A model generated the notes under the pieces. It was not told the DNA's origin. It saw only the letters and a list, made by a program, of their open reading frames with translations, and did no database searches. Source: an uncultured Pelagibacteraceae bacterium (GTDB taxonomy: Bacteria > Pseudomonadota > Alphaproteobacteria > Pelagibacterales > Pelagibacteraceae). From it: a stretch of 64,000 bases of DNA. The first letter of the stretch is position 1, and each line of letters starts with the position of its first letter. Position numbers and translations under genes: made by a program. This document shows positions 1 through 10,804 of this stretch, in pieces. The stretch is from contig CACBFJ010000003.1 of NCBI GenBank assembly GCA_902538495.1, positions 1-64,000 of the forward strand, given 5' to 3'.

Positions 1-1
1 A

Positions 2-499
2 AACAAATTAGGATCTTTTAAAAATGCTTTTAATCCTAATGTAGATAATTTTAGGGATTTTCCCAAATATTTAAAACAATTAAAAAAGCAACAGCCTATC
101 GCTATGTTTTGCACTGGTGGTATTAGGTGTGAAAAAGCCTCTGTATTTTTAAAAAAAAAAGGTTTTGAAAATGTTTATCAATTAAAAGGAGGCATATTAA
201 ATTACTTAAAGAAAATCAAAAAAAAAGATAGCTTATGGAAAGGAGAGTGCTTTGTTTTTGATAACAGAGTAAGTTTAAAACATGGCTTATTACAAGGCTC
301 TTATTCTGTTTGTAGTGGATGCAGAAAACCAATTTCATTAAAAGATAAAAAATCTAAAAGGTATGAAGAGGGCGTATCTTGTCCAAGTTGTTATAGTAAA
401 CTCACTAAAAAACAAAAATCTCGTTTCAGAATGAGGCAAAGTCAGATATATAAAGCAAAGTTATCAGGAAAAAAATATAATTTTCAAAAAGAATATTAG
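2..499 (+). CDS. trhO: tRNA uridine(34) hydroxylase / rhodanese-family protein (TrhO/YceA-like), 5' truncated by window edge
   Basis: Frame stays open upstream of the listed ATG to position 2; FCTGGIRCEKAS rhodanese loop and C-terminal CSGC/CPSC cysteines typical of the family. Confidence 0.85.
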   Translation, partial: NKLGSFKNAFNPNVDNFRDFPKYLKQLKKQQPIAMFCTGGIRCEKASVFLKKKGFENVYQLKGGILNYLKKIKKKDSLWKGECFVFDNRVSLKHGLLQGSYSVCSGCRKPISLKDKKSKRYEEGVSCPSCYSKLTKKQKSRFRMRQSQIYKAKLSGKKYNFQKEY

Positions 500-510
500 T
501 AGGAATTAAT

Positions 511-1881
511 TTGCCACAATCTCTTAAACTTACCAAGGACCCTATATGGTTTTTATTAAGGAAAGTCACAATCCCAGCAAGTGTGGGTTCGTTATTTCAA
601 ACTTTTTATAATTTAGTTGACACGTGGTTCGCAGGAAGAATATCAGCTGAAGCAATAGCAGCAATTGCAAAATCTTTTCCAATTTACTTTACTATAATTG
701 CCATAGGTGTTGGTTTAACAGCTGGTACAAATACATTAATAGGTAATAATTTAGGAGCTAATAATAAAAAAAAAGCTTCATTGTTTATTGCTCAATCGAT
801 AATTTTTGCAATTTTTTTATCTGCTCTTGTTACCTTCTTTGGTTTAAACGTTTCAGATTTCTTATTGTCATTAATGGGGTCTGACCCAGATGGAATTATT
901 TTATCAAGAGAATATTTAGATATTATTTTTTATGGAACAATTATTGTTTTAATACAAATTTCCTTGAATGGGACTTTAAATGCTCAAGGAGATACTAAAA
1001 GCTATAGAAATGTATTGATATTTACTTTCTTTTTAAATATTTTTTTAAATCCTTTATTTATTTTTGGATACGGATTTGTTCCTGCTTTTGGCATAGCAGG
1101 TTTAGCAATAGCCACAGTTGTTGCTCAATTTACTGGTCTGCTTTATCTAGCACATAAGGTATATTGTTGTGAGTTAAAACAATACCTAAAACTAGAGTGC
1201 TTTATTCCTAAATTTAATCTTTTAGGTGAGTTAGTTTATCAAACCATACCTGTTATGTTTAGCATGTTATTAATTGGTGTGGGTTTATTTAATATTCTTT
1301 ATTTTATTGGACAATTTGGAGATCTCGCAACTGCCGGTTATGGCGCTGCCCTAAGAATTGAACAAGTATTTTTATTACCTGTTATAGGCTTGAATACAGC
1401 TGTTTTATCTATTGGTGGACAAAACTTTGGGGCAAAAAATTATGACCGTCTTAGAGAATTATATAAAAAAGCTTTACTATTTGGCTCATCTTTCATGATT
1501 TGTGCAGGAATAATAATTTTTATTGGAGCAGAATTTTTAGTTTCATTATTTACAGACAATTTAGAAGCAGTAAAACATGGTGCAATTTACCTAAAAGTTG
1601 CAGCATTGATTGGTCCTATCTATCCAGTATTCTTTATTACTACTGCAGTATTTCAAGCAGTCAAAAAACCTCTTTATAGTCTTTATATGAGTGTTTTAAG
1701 ATTAACAGCTCTTCCTTTTTTTAGCTTATGGTATGTAATTAATATTAGAGGAGGCGATTATGAGGACATATTCTACACTATATTTGTAACAAATTGGTTA
1801 ATGGGAATTGCAGTTTTGATGTTTATTGGATATTTCTTAAATAATGTTTTTAAACAAAATAAGAGTCTTTTTACTAATTAA
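511..1881 (+). CDS. MATE family efflux transporter
   Basis: 456 aa, multi-TM; MATE-like segments (VDTWFAGRISAEAIAA, GQNFGAKNYDR). TTG start. Confidence 0.9.
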   Translation: MPQSLKLTKDPIWFLLRKVTIPASVGSLFQTFYNLVDTWFAGRISAEAIAAIAKSFPIYFTIIAIGVGLTAGTNTLIGNNLGANNKKKASLFIAQSIIFAIFLSALVTFFGLNVSDFLLSLMGSDPDGIILSREYLDIIFYGTIIVLIQISLNGTLNAQGDTKSYRNVLIFTFFLNIFLNPLFIFGYGFVPAFGIAGLAIATVVAQFTGLLYLAHKVYCCELKQYLKLECFIPKFNLLGELVYQTIPVMFSMLLIGVGLFNILYFIGQFGDLATAGYGAALRIEQVFLLPVIGLNTAVLSIGGQNFGAKNYDRLRELYKKALLFGSSFMICAGIIIFIGAEFLVSLFTDNLEAVKHGAIYLKVAALIGPIYPVFFITTAVFQAVKKPLYSLYMSVLRLTALPFFSLWYVINIRGGDYEDIFYTIFVTNWLMGIAVLMFIGYFLNNVFKQNKSLFTN

Positions 1882-2371
1882 TTTACATATAATTATTCTT
1901 TTAACTAGCCCAGAACATCTGAAAGCAAAAGAGTTAAAATTTATTACAGGTATTGCAAAAGTTATTGATGGTGACACAATTTTAATAAATAAAAAAAAAA
2001 TTCGTCTTTTTGGAATTGATGCTCCAGAACGTGATCAAAAATGTCAAAAAATTTGGCTAACAATTTCTTTTTTTTCATTTAATAAAAATTATTTTTGCGG
2101 TGAGATTTCTACTAACAAACTCAAAAAAAAAATTAACAATCAGTTTATGAGCTGTAAATGGAAAAATAAAGATAGATATAAAAGATTTATTGCAGAATGT
2201 TTTAAAGGCAAGACTAACATCAATGCTTGGATGGTTCGATATGGTTATGCTGTTGCATATAGAAAATACTCAAAAAAATATGTTGCACATGAAGAAATAG
2301 CAAAAAAAGACAAATTAGGTTTATGGTCTGGTACATTTGAAATGCCTTGGGTTTATAGAAAAAAAAATTAA
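1844..2371 (+). CDS. Thermonuclease (SNase-like) family protein, exported
   Basis: VIDGDTILI...RLFGIDAPERDQ motif and N-terminal hydrophobic leader; overlaps the MATE ORF by 38 nt. Confidence 0.8.
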   Translation: MFLNKIRVFLLINLHIIILLTSPEHLKAKELKFITGIAKVIDGDTILINKKKIRLFGIDAPERDQKCQKIWLTISFFSFNKNYFCGEISTNKLKKKINNQFMSCKWKNKDRYKRFIAECFKGKTNINAWMVRYGYAVAYRKYSKKYVAHEEIAKKDKLGLWSGTFEMPWVYRKKN

Positions 2372-3099
2372 TCCTTTTGTAATTTTTTTTCAAATTTTCT
2401 CACTAAATAGGAAACAATTAATATTAAAACTAAATACTCAAGAATTAAAAATGTATATATTTCAAGAGGGCGATAAGTTGTAACAACAAGTTCGTTAGCT
2501 TTTCTTGTCAAATCACCAATGCCTATAATTGAAACTAAAGAAGACATTTTTAAGACATAGACAAATTGATTTCCTATTGCAGGTAAAATATTTTTGATAG
2601 CCTGAGGAAGAATAACAAGCTTTAATTTTTTGACAAAATTTAATCCCAACGAACTTCCAGCCTCCCACTGGGACTTCTTTATAGAGTTTATGCCCGCTCT
2701 AAAAATTTCTGCTTGAAACGCACTTTCACTTATAGATAGTGCAATAATGCCAGATACAAATGGACTAAAGCTAATACCCGTCATTATTGGTAGTCCATAA
2801 TAGATCCATAATATTAATACTAATAGTGGTATCGCCCTGACAATCTCAACATAACCAATATTGATATAAGTTAAAAATTTATTTTTAGCTAATGATGGTA
2901 TAGCTACAATTAATCCAACGAAGATTGAAATAATAATTGAAACTAAAGAAATAAAAATTGTGGTGGTTAAACCACTTAATAGAAACTTTAGATTTGTTAA
3001 ACCTTCAATATTGTTTGGTGATAAGATTAGCCAATTAAGTTCGCCTTTATTACATGAGGTTAAAGGGATAATTAAAAGTAAAAAAAATAAATTTCTCAC
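2368..3099 (-). CDS. Polar amino-acid type ABC transporter permease
   Basis: ABC permease motif EAGSSLGLNFVKKLKLVILPQA; directly follows a substrate-binding protein gene. Confidence 0.88.
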   Translation of the reverse strand: MRNLFFLLLIIPLTSCNKGELNWLILSPNNIEGLTNLKFLLSGLTTTIFISLVSIIISIFVGLIVAIPSLAKNKFLTYINIGYVEIVRAIPLLVLILWIYYGLPIMTGISFSPFVSGIIALSISESAFQAEIFRAGINSIKKSQWEAGSSLGLNFVKKLKLVILPQAIKNILPAIGNQFVYVLKMSSLVSIIGIGDLTRKANELVVTTYRPLEIYTFLILEYLVLILIVSYLVRKFEKKLQKD

Positions 3100-3143
3100 C
3101 CCCCAATTTATAAAGTATTAATTAAGCAGTAAATACTAATTTA

Positions 3144-3911
3144 TTATAAACTTTTTAGATTATATTTAGCTAACAACTTAGTAAAGAAGCCTGATGTTTT
3201 CTTCTTTTTAATCCAGTCATTAACATAGTTGTTCCATTTATTATCACCTTTAGGAACCATCATAGCTAAAAAAGCAGGATTTTTTTCACCATCAGGAACG
3301 ATAGCTAATTGTGGATATTTAATAACTAATTTATTTGCTTCTGTTGAACTTGTTATATTTCCATCTGCTCTTCCAGCTAATACTTCTTGAAAATCTCTAG
3401 CCGGAGCTTCTACAGAATTCAATTTTGATTTAGGAAAAAATTCTTTTGCTTTTTCTTCCTGTGATGTTCCAAGAGTAGTTGCAATAGTTACACTTGAGTT
3501 GTTAAGAGAGTCCCAGGTCGAAAATTTGCTTAGATTCTTTTTTAGAACAAGTGGTACAGTTCCATATTTATAGTAGGTATCTGTAAATCCAGCTACTTCA
3601 GCTCTTTTAGGAGTTTTTGTGACACTTGTTGATATATCATACCTTTCAGAAGTTATTCCAGAAACGATAGTTTTCCACTCAGCTGGTACAAATTCAATTT
3701 TAACACCCATGTCCTTAGCTAATTCATTCATTACATCGATATCAAATCCTTTATATTTATTAGTCGCCGGATCTTTAATAGTCATAGGGTCCCAATCTCC
3801 AGTTGTTCCAACTTTTAAGACACCAGATGATAAAATCTTATCTAAATTTGATTCTGCGTTTAAATTAAAGGGTAAAAGAGCAAAGATTGCTAAATAAAAT
3901 AGTTTTTTCAT
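3144..3911 (-). CDS. Transporter substrate-binding protein (family 3, periplasmic)
   Basis: Signal peptide; [16 protein letters not shown]...[25 protein letters not shown] typical of SBP_bac_3. Confidence 0.9.
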   Translation of the reverse strand: MKKLFYLAIFALLPFNLNAESNLDKILSSGVLKVGTTGDWDPMTIKDPATNKYKGFDIDVMNELAKDMGVKIEFVPAEWKTIVSGITSERYDISTSVTKTPKRAEVAGFTDTYYKYGTVPLVLKKNLSKFSTWDSLNNSSVTIATTLGTSQEEKAKEFFPKSKLNSVEAPARDFQEVLAGRADGNITSSTEANKLVIKYPQLAIVPDGEKNPAFLAMMVPKGDNKWNNYVNDWIKKKKTSGFFTKLLAKYNLKSL

Positions 3912-3945
3912 ACATAACTTTTAACAAATTTGAGAAAAAATGAGA

Positions 3946-4509
3946 CTATAATCTTGACGCACTATCATTCATCCAAGAAAATAAATGTTGTGAAAAAGAG
4001 CGTCTTACAAAAAGATTGACGTCATTTTGACTCTCGTTTTGTATAATCACATCAATTTTTGCTAATATGGTTTGTGTGACATAACCCTTTTTTTTTCTAA
4101 AATCATTGAAATTAAATGGTGATCCTGTCTCAAATAACTCATAAATTTTGTCACCTTTAAGGTTAATCAACACAAATTGGTCAGTAACATCTGTAACAGC
4201 TCCTAAATTTGTTTCACAAATACTCCTATTAAGTAAATTTTCTGTTGGATAATCGTTGCTACCAATATTAGAAACTTCATTTGAAAAAATCATCCATTCA
4301 TCAGGACTTAGCCAAAGTGCAGTTAATTTATCGCTTTTAGTAAAAGTATTTGCTTCGGCTGGCAATATCAAATTTAATGATTTTCCAACTGCAGATAAAA
4401 ATTCTCTTTTTTTCCCTCTTAGAATTAGTTTCATTATAGGTTTAACTTCTTTCATTTGTAATCCTGAATAAGATTTTTCTTCTGTAATTGTGTTTGAATA
4501 ATTAAGCAT
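3946..4509 (-). CDS. soxG: Sarcosine oxidase subunit gamma
   Basis: Position after soxA; LWLSPDEWMIF and C-terminal RRSFSQHLFSWMNDSASRL match the gamma subunit family. Confidence 0.85.
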   Translation of the reverse strand: MLNYSNTITEEKSYSGLQMKEVKPIMKLILRGKKREFLSAVGKSLNLILPAEANTFTKSDKLTALWLSPDEWMIFSNEVSNIGSNDYPTENLLNRSICETNLGAVTDVTDQFVLINLKGDKIYELFETGSPFNFNDFRKKKGYVTQTILAKIDVIIQNESQNDVNLFVRRSFSQHLFSWMNDSASRL

Positions 4510-7507
4510 TCAATCTTTTATTCTCCTTGTCTAAAAATACTGGATCCGTAACTGTTACGTTGATTTGTTTATTTTCCATTGGGATAATCAGTTTTTGACC
4601 CATCATATTTTTTCCACCTTTAACAACACCTAAAGCAATAGACTTTTTTAAATTTGGACTATAGTAACTTGAAGTTACGTGACCCAACATTTCAACTGGA
4701 GACTTGCTTGCGTCCAGAACAATTTGAGCACCTTCTTCCAAAACTTCTTTTGGGTTTTCCGTGATCAAACCAATTAATTGTTTTCTATCTTCTCTTATTG
4801 TATCTGATCTATATAAAGATCTTTTACCAATAAAATCATATTTCTTTTTACTAACTATCCAACCCATTTGAAGATCGATAGGTGTCATAGTTGCATCTGT
4901 GTCTTGTCCTACAATAATAAATCCTTTTTCTGCTCTAAGTAAATGCATTGTTTCAGTCCCATAAGGTGTGATATTAAATTCTTTTCCTGCCTGCATACAC
5001 TTGTCCCATACAGATTTTCCATAGTTAGCCTGAACATTAATTTCATAACTTTGTTCACCAGTAAAACTTATTCTCATCACCCTACATTTGACTTTGTCAA
5101 TTTTAGTATTTTTGAAAGACATATGTGGAAATTTCTTGTCGGACAAATCTAGATTAGGAATTACTTTTGAAATAATTTTTTTACTGTTTGGACCACAAAC
5201 ACTAATTGTTGCATAATGGTCAGTCACTGAAGTTAAATATACATCTAATTCTGGCCATTCTGTTTGAAGATAGTCTTCTAATTTACCTAAAACAGTTGCT
5301 GCTCCACCAGTTGTTGTGGTCATAATATAATGGTTTTCATCTAAGCGTGTTGTTACACCATCGTCATAAACCATGCCATCCTCATTAAGCATCAGTCCAT
5401 ATCGACATTTTCCAATAGCAAGTTTTGACCATGCATTGGTATAAACTCTATTTAAAAACTCTGAAGCATCTGTACCTTGAATATCAATCTTACCTAATGT
5501 TGAAGCATCTAATATACCAGCGCTATCTCTTGCAGCTTTACTTTCTCTTTGTACAGCTTCATGCATACTCTCATTTTCTTTTGGATAAAACCAAGCTCTT
5601 TTCCATTGTCCCACGTTTTCAAATTTCGCTTTATTATCAACGTGCCAATCATGAATTGGAGTTTTTCTAAAAACATCAAAATACTCTCCCACATTTCTCC
5701 CAACAATTGTACCAAAAGTAAGAGGTGTGTAGGGTGGTCTAAATGTTGTTGTACCAAGCTCACCCATCCTAGAGCCAGCAGTTTCAGAGATAATTCCTAA
5801 CGCATGCATATTGCCAAGTTTACCTTGATCAGTTCCCATGCCAGTTGTTGTATATCTTTTTACATGTTCAATTGATCGGAATCCTTCTCTTAAAGCTAAT
5901 TTAATATCTTTTGCTGTTGCATCATTTTGATAATCAACAAATGGTTTTGTTTTACCGATTATCTTATCAGATGGAAGTAACCATATATTTCTTTTGGTTT
6001 TATTGAAATGAGATTGGATCTCAAGATTTTCATAGTCGGTTTTCTTAATATTTAAAAAATCTTTAAGTCTTTTTGAAATACCTGTTAATATTTCATCCAA
6101 TGTAAATTCTCCATTACAAGAACCTATACTTATTTGATCTGAAGGATATTTATCTGGAATAAATACTTGATCGTCATCTCTGAATTTCAATTTGCCACCA
6201 GATTGTGTGAAAAGATGTACTGCTGGAGTCCATCCTCCAGACATACCAAGGCAATCACAATCAATAGATATTTTAGAACCTACAACTTTTTGACCATCTT
6301 TGGATAGTTGCATTATTGAGATTTTATTAATCTTTCTGTATCCGAATGTGTCATTAACTGTATATCCTTTATAAATTTTTATATTATTTTTTTCTATTTC
6401 CTTAATTAATTTTGAGTCAACCTCTTCTCTATTGTCGATAATAGCTTCAACATTGATTCCTTTTTGAAATAGACTTATTGCGGTTTCATAGGCACTATCA
6501 TTATTGGTAAAAAGAACATTTTTTTGACCACATGCAACACCAAATAAATTCGAGTATTTTTCTATTGCAGATGACAGTAAAATCCCTGGTCGATCATTAT
6601 TGTCAAATATTAAAGGTCTTTCTAAAGATCCAGTTGCACATATGACTTTTTTTGCTCTTATCTTAAGTAGTCTATGACGAATTTTTTTATCTCTTTGATG
6701 TAAAGGTAAATGATCGGTTAAGTTTTCTCGTGCCAATAAAAAGTTGTAACCATGGAATGCCGCTACACTTGTTCTTGTTTTTATTTCTAAATTATCAATT
6801 TTTTTTATTTCATGTATTTCTTTTTCCAACCATGAACTTGAGATTTGATTATTAATCTTAAAGTGTTCTGAATTTTGGTGAATTGTGGAACCACCAAGAT
6901 AAGGTTTTTCGTCTAACAATAGTGTTTTAAAGCCATTTTTTGCAGAAGTCTTTGCTGCAATAATACCTGAAATACCTGCACCAATAACTAATACATCACA
7001 ATGGATATATCTATGTTCATACATGTCTGGATCAGGCTCAGTAGGTGATTTACCTAAACCAGCAGACTTTCTTATAAAATACTCATATTTTTCCCAAAAA
7101 CTCGCTGGCCACATGAAAGTTTTATAATAAAAACCCGCTGGAAGTACTGGACTTAAAAAATTGTTTATACCTCCTATATCAAAGTTTACACTCGGCCAAC
7201 AATTTTGACTTGAAGCTTCAAGTCCTTCGTAAATTTCTATTTCTGTAGCTCTAACATTTGGCTCGGTTCGAGATGTATTTATATGAAGTTGAATAATAGC
7301 ATTAGGCTCTTCTGAACCAGCAGTCATTATTCCTCTTGGTCTATGGTATTTAAAACTTCTTCCTACTAAATGGATACCATTAGCTAAAAGTGCAGATGCT
7401 AATGTATCTCCTTTGTAACCATAATAAGTTTTATTATTAAACTTAAATGAAATTTTATATGTTTCATCTATAAACTTACTTGATTTAACTCTTAAATTGT
7501 TTGTCAT
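4502..7507 (-). CDS. soxA: Sarcosine oxidase subunit alpha
   Basis: 1001 aa; N-terminal 2Fe-2S-like/FAD GAGISGIIAA, C-terminal GCV-T/aminomethyltransferase domain (AEKGFIIVGQDTDATMTPIDLQMGWIVSKKK). Confidence 0.95.
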   Translation of the reverse strand: MTNNLRVKSSKFIDETYKISFKFNNKTYYGYKGDTLASALLANGIHLVGRSFKYHRPRGIMTAGSEEPNAIIQLHINTSRTEPNVRATEIEIYEGLEASSQNCWPSVNFDIGGINNFLSPVLPAGFYYKTFMWPASFWEKYEYFIRKSAGLGKSPTEPDPDMYEHRYIHCDVLVIGAGISGIIAAKTSAKNGFKTLLLDEKPYLGGSTIHQNSEHFKINNQISSSWLEKEIHEIKKIDNLEIKTRTSVAAFHGYNFLLARENLTDHLPLHQRDKKIRHRLLKIRAKKVICATGSLERPLIFDNNDRPGILLSSAIEKYSNLFGVACGQKNVLFTNNDSAYETAISLFQKGINVEAIIDNREEVDSKLIKEIEKNNIKIYKGYTVNDTFGYRKINKISIMQLSKDGQKVVGSKISIDCDCLGMSGGWTPAVHLFTQSGGKLKFRDDDQVFIPDKYPSDQISIGSCNGEFTLDEILTGISKRLKDFLNIKKTDYENLEIQSHFNKTKRNIWLLPSDKIIGKTKPFVDYQNDATAKDIKLALREGFRSIEHVKRYTTTGMGTDQGKLGNMHALGIISETAGSRMGELGTTTFRPPYTPLTFGTIVGRNVGEYFDVFRKTPIHDWHVDNKAKFENVGQWKRAWFYPKENESMHEAVQRESKAARDSAGILDASTLGKIDIQGTDASEFLNRVYTNAWSKLAIGKCRYGLMLNEDGMVYDDGVTTRLDENHYIMTTTTGGAATVLGKLEDYLQTEWPELDVYLTSVTDHYATISVCGPNSKKIISKVIPNLDLSDKKFPHMSFKNTKIDKVKCRVMRISFTGEQSYEINVQANYGKSVWDKCMQAGKEFNITPYGTETMHLLRAEKGFIIVGQDTDATMTPIDLQMGWIVSKKKYDFIGKRSLYRSDTIREDRKQLIGLITENPKEVLEEGAQIVLDASKSPVEMLGHVTSSYYSPNLKKSIALGVVKGGKNMMGQKLIIPMENKQINVTVTDPVFLDKENKRLNA

Positions 7508-7509
7508 TT

Positions 7510-7785
7510 CTATTTTGTTGGAGGCTTTTCACCCATTTTATAAGTTGCTTTAATTTCATCATTAGATGTGTCTCTAACCATGTTAAACCATTTTCTACAT
7601 CCATGGGTATGAACCCATCTTTCAAACTGGACACCTTTGATATTTTTTCTCATGAAAAGATATTCAGCCCACTGATCATCGCTTAATTCAGTTGGTTGTT
7701 TGGGTCTAACTATATGAGCTTCACCTCCAGCTTTGAACTCACTTTGTTCTCTTTCACCGCAATAAGGACAATGAATCAAAAACAT
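7510..7785 (-). CDS. soxD: Sarcosine oxidase subunit delta
   Basis: [17 protein letters not shown]...GCRKWFNMVRDT, typical SoxD. Confidence 0.95.
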   Translation of the reverse strand: MFLIHCPYCGEREQSEFKAGGEAHIVRPKQPTELSDDQWAEYLFMRKNIKGVQFERWVHTHGCRKWFNMVRDTSNDEIKATYKMGEKPPTK

Positions 7786-9038
7786 TAGTGTGCTACAGCA
7801 GCTGCACCATGTTCATCAACAAGGTCACCACTTACAAATCTATTAAGATTAAATGCAGCATTTAATTTATGAGGTTCATCATTTGCTATTGTGTGGGCAA
7901 ATAGATCTCCTGAACCTGGCGTTGCTTTGAATCCTCCAGTGCCCCAGCCACAATTAAAGTATAAACCTTTTATTGGAGTCTTGCTAATAATAGGACTCGC
8001 ATCAGGACATATATCTACGATTCCACCCCATTGTCTTAACATTCTCATACGACTGAATATTGGATATAATTCTAGAATAGCATTTAAGGTTCCTTCAACA
8101 ATGTCATGACTTCCTTTTTGAGAATAAGAAACATAATCATCTGTACCAGCTCCAATTACTAGCTCACCTTTATCTGACTGACTGACATAAGCATGTACTG
8201 CATTTGACATAACTACTGTGTCAATAATAGGTTTTACCGGCTCAGAAACTAAAGCTTGAAGAGGTTTGCTCTCCAAAGGCAATCTTAAACCTGCCATGTT
8301 TGCTATTACACTTGAATGACCAGCAGCAACAACGCCAATTTTTTTGGTTTTGATGAAACCTTTTGTTGTCTCAACACCTTCAACACTATCACCACTTCTT
8401 TTAATTCCTTTAACTTCACAATTTTGAATTATGTCAACACCCATTTCATCAGCACCTCTTGCGTAACCCCAAGCAACAGCATCATGACGCGCTGTACCAG
8501 CTCTACGCTGGAGAGTTCCACCTAAAACTGGATATCTAATATCTGGAGATGTATTTATAATTGGACAAAATTTTTTTACTTGATCTGTATTAAGATAAAC
8601 TGCATCAATACCATTCAATCTATTAGCATGAGTCCTTCTTTTAAGGTCTCTAACATCTTGTAGATTATGAGCAAGATTCATTACACCTCTTTGACTAAAC
8701 ATAACGTTGTAATTTAATTCTTGAGAAAGTTTCTCCCAAATTTTTAAAGCATGATCATACAAACCTGCACTCGCATCCCACAAATAATTTGATCTTATTA
8801 TAGTAGTATTTCTTCCAGTGTTGCCCCCACCAATCCAACCTTTTTCTATTACAGCAACATTTTTAATATTATGTTTTTTTGCAAGATAATAAGCTGTAGC
8901 CAAACCATGACCTCCGCCACCGATTATTATAATGTCATATTCCTTTTTTGGTTCAGGATCACCCCAAGCTTTTTGCCAATTTTCATGATATGAAAAAGAA
9001 TTCTTAATAAGTGAAATTATTGAATATTTATTTTTCAT
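7785..9038 (-). CDS. soxB: Sarcosine oxidase subunit beta
   Basis: FAD-binding [41 protein letters not shown]; first gene of soxBDAG order. Confidence 0.95.
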   Translation of the reverse strand: MKNKYSIISLIKNSFSYHENWQKAWGDPEPKKEYDIIIIGGGGHGLATAYYLAKKHNIKNVAVIEKGWIGGGNTGRNTTIIRSNYLWDASAGLYDHALKIWEKLSQELNYNVMFSQRGVMNLAHNLQDVRDLKRRTHANRLNGIDAVYLNTDQVKKFCPIINTSPDIRYPVLGGTLQRRAGTARHDAVAWGYARGADEMGVDIIQNCEVKGIKRSGDSVEGVETTKGFIKTKKIGVVAAGHSSVIANMAGLRLPLESKPLQALVSEPVKPIIDTVVMSNAVHAYVSQSDKGELVIGAGTDDYVSYSQKGSHDIVEGTLNAILELYPIFSRMRMLRQWGGIVDICPDASPIISKTPIKGLYFNCGWGTGGFKATPGSGDLFAHTIANDEPHKLNAAFNLNRFVSGDLVDEHGAAAVAH

Positions 9039-9100
9039 TGTGCAATAAATACTTGATTAATATTGAATATTCAATGATTTCAAGTTACACACTTATTAAA

Positions 9101-9192
9101 GGAAAGGTGGGTGAGAGGCTTAAACCAGTCGTTTGCTAAATGACCGTGCGAGGAAACTTGTACCGAGGGTTCGAATCCCTCCCTTTCCGCCA
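9101..9192 (+). tRNA. tRNA-Ser (anticodon GCT), CCA encoded
   Basis: GGAAAGG...CCTTTCC acceptor stem, anticodon stem GTCGT/ATGAC with loop TTGCTAA, GGTTCGAATCC T-arm, extended variable arm. Confidence 0.93.
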
Positions 9193-9206
9193 TTTCTGAG
9201 TGAAAT

Positions 9207-10802
9207 TTATCTTTTAAATAATTCTTTCAATTTATCATTAATTCTCAAAGTGACTGATTCCCAATCATTTATTTTGTCAGCTTTAATTATTTCTAGATTG
9301 TCATAAAAACAATTTTCCTTTAGTTCTACGTGCCAACGCCAATCAGGGTTAGAATTAAGTAAGAGCAAAGTTCTAACACCCATTGTAGATGCGAGATGAG
9401 TAATTGATGTGTCAACTGAAATTAATAAATCTATATTATTCAAGATAGAAATAGTATCAATAAAGCTTTTATCTCCGATATCGATTTCTTCCGAGTAATC
9501 TGTAATAAATTCTTGTAGGCTATTCGACTTAATATCTGAAGAAAAATTCTCTTTCTGCAAACTTATAAAAGAGTAATCTTTATTTTTAATCAAATTATTA
9601 AAAAATTTTATAGGTATAGATCTTTGTTGATCATCTAAAAATCTTTCATTTCCCTTCCATTGTATAGCAATAAGTGGTTTTTTTAAATTCTCGAGTTTTT
9701 TTTTCCAGTTTAAATTATTAGAGGTATCATCAGGTATAAAAGAAATACATTTTTTAAATTTTTTTTCTTTTTTATAATGGATGTATGGTAAAGATAATAA
9801 ATATTGATAAAAATCAACCTTATCGATTTGATCTAAATCGTTTATAATTTTACATGGACAGTTTTTAAAAAGATGGGAAATTTTTTTATTAATATATAAA
9901 ATTATATCCGAATCAAATTTTTCTTTTAACCAAAAGATATATCTAGCAAATTGTAAATTATCCCCAATACCTTGTTCGCTTAGAATCAAAATTTTTTTAT
10001 CATCTATGTTTTCTCCAAACCATTCTTTACAATTAAAGTCTTTAACTAATTTATTAACAATTCTTAAATTATCTAATTGTGTTTTTTTTCTTGCTTCAAA
10101 AAAATATAAAGCTTTTTCATAGTCATGTAAGGCGAAGTAAGATTTGCTTAAGCCTATTTTAGCAATTGAGTGATTTTTTTCTATATCTAAAACTTTATTA
10201 TAATTAATAATTGAGTTTTCAAAATCCTTTATTTGAAAAAAACAATTAGCCAAATTTAAAATAGCTTGTTTGTGCTTATTATTTATATTTAGACATTCTT
10301 TAAATATAGTAATTGCTTTCTCAAAATTTATTTCTTTTAAGCAACAAATCCCAAGATTATTAAGAGCATTTAAATTTTTTGGTTCTTTTAATAAAATATC
10401 CTCAAATTTTTTTTTAGCTTTTTCATACTCCTTATTCATCATTTCAATTAATCCAAGATGATATTTGGCTAATAAATTCTCACGATTTATGTTTAGTGTT
10501 TTATTTAAATAAGCTATTGTATTTTTTGTATCTCTTTCTTGGAAAGATAGGAGTCCTAAATTTAAATTTGCAAATTCATGATTTTTATCCATTTCAAGAA
10601 TTTTGAAAAAATATTTTTTTGCATTTTCGTTATTATTTTTTTTTATTTCTATTACCCCCAAATATAAAAAAGCTATTATTTGAGTTGATTTTTCATTTTG
10701 TAGAAATTTAAAACAGTCAATAGCCTCATTTAGTTGATTTTTATTGAAAAATTCTATCCCAGATTTTAATTTTTGCTGAAGAAATGATTGATTAAATTCC
10801 AT
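9207..10802 (-). CDS. TPR-repeat protein with C-terminal glycosyltransferase-9-like domain
   Basis: Multiple 34-aa TPR units; C-terminus DLLISVDTSITHLASTMGVRTLLLLNSNPDWRWH. Confidence 0.8.
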   Translation of the reverse strand: MEFNQSFLQQKLKSGIEFFNKNQLNEAIDCFKFLQNEKSTQIIAFLYLGVIEIKKNNNENAKKYFFKILEMDKNHEFANLNLGLLSFQERDTKNTIAYLNKTLNINRENLLAKYHLGLIEMMNKEYEKAKKKFEDILLKEPKNLNALNNLGICCLKEINFEKAITIFKECLNINNKHKQAILNLANCFFQIKDFENSIINYNKVLDIEKNHSIAKIGLSKSYFALHDYEKALYFFEARKKTQLDNLRIVNKLVKDFNCKEWFGENIDDKKILILSEQGIGDNLQFARYIFWLKEKFDSDIILYINKKISHLFKNCPCKIINDLDQIDKVDFYQYLLSLPYIHYKKEKKFKKCISFIPDDTSNNLNWKKKLENLKKPLIAIQWKGNERFLDDQQRSIPIKFFNNLIKNKDYSFISLQKENFSSDIKSNSLQEFITDYSEEIDIGDKSFIDTISILNNIDLLISVDTSITHLASTMGVRTLLLLNSNPDWRWHVELKENCFYDNLEIIKADKINDWESVTLRINDKLKELFKR

Positions 10803-10804
10803 GT

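Noticed and set aside
5425-5800. ORFs on the opposite strand inside soxA (and similar antisense ORFs throughout the list)
   Set aside because: Fully nested in well-supported genes, low-complexity translations, no family resemblance; treated as spurious.
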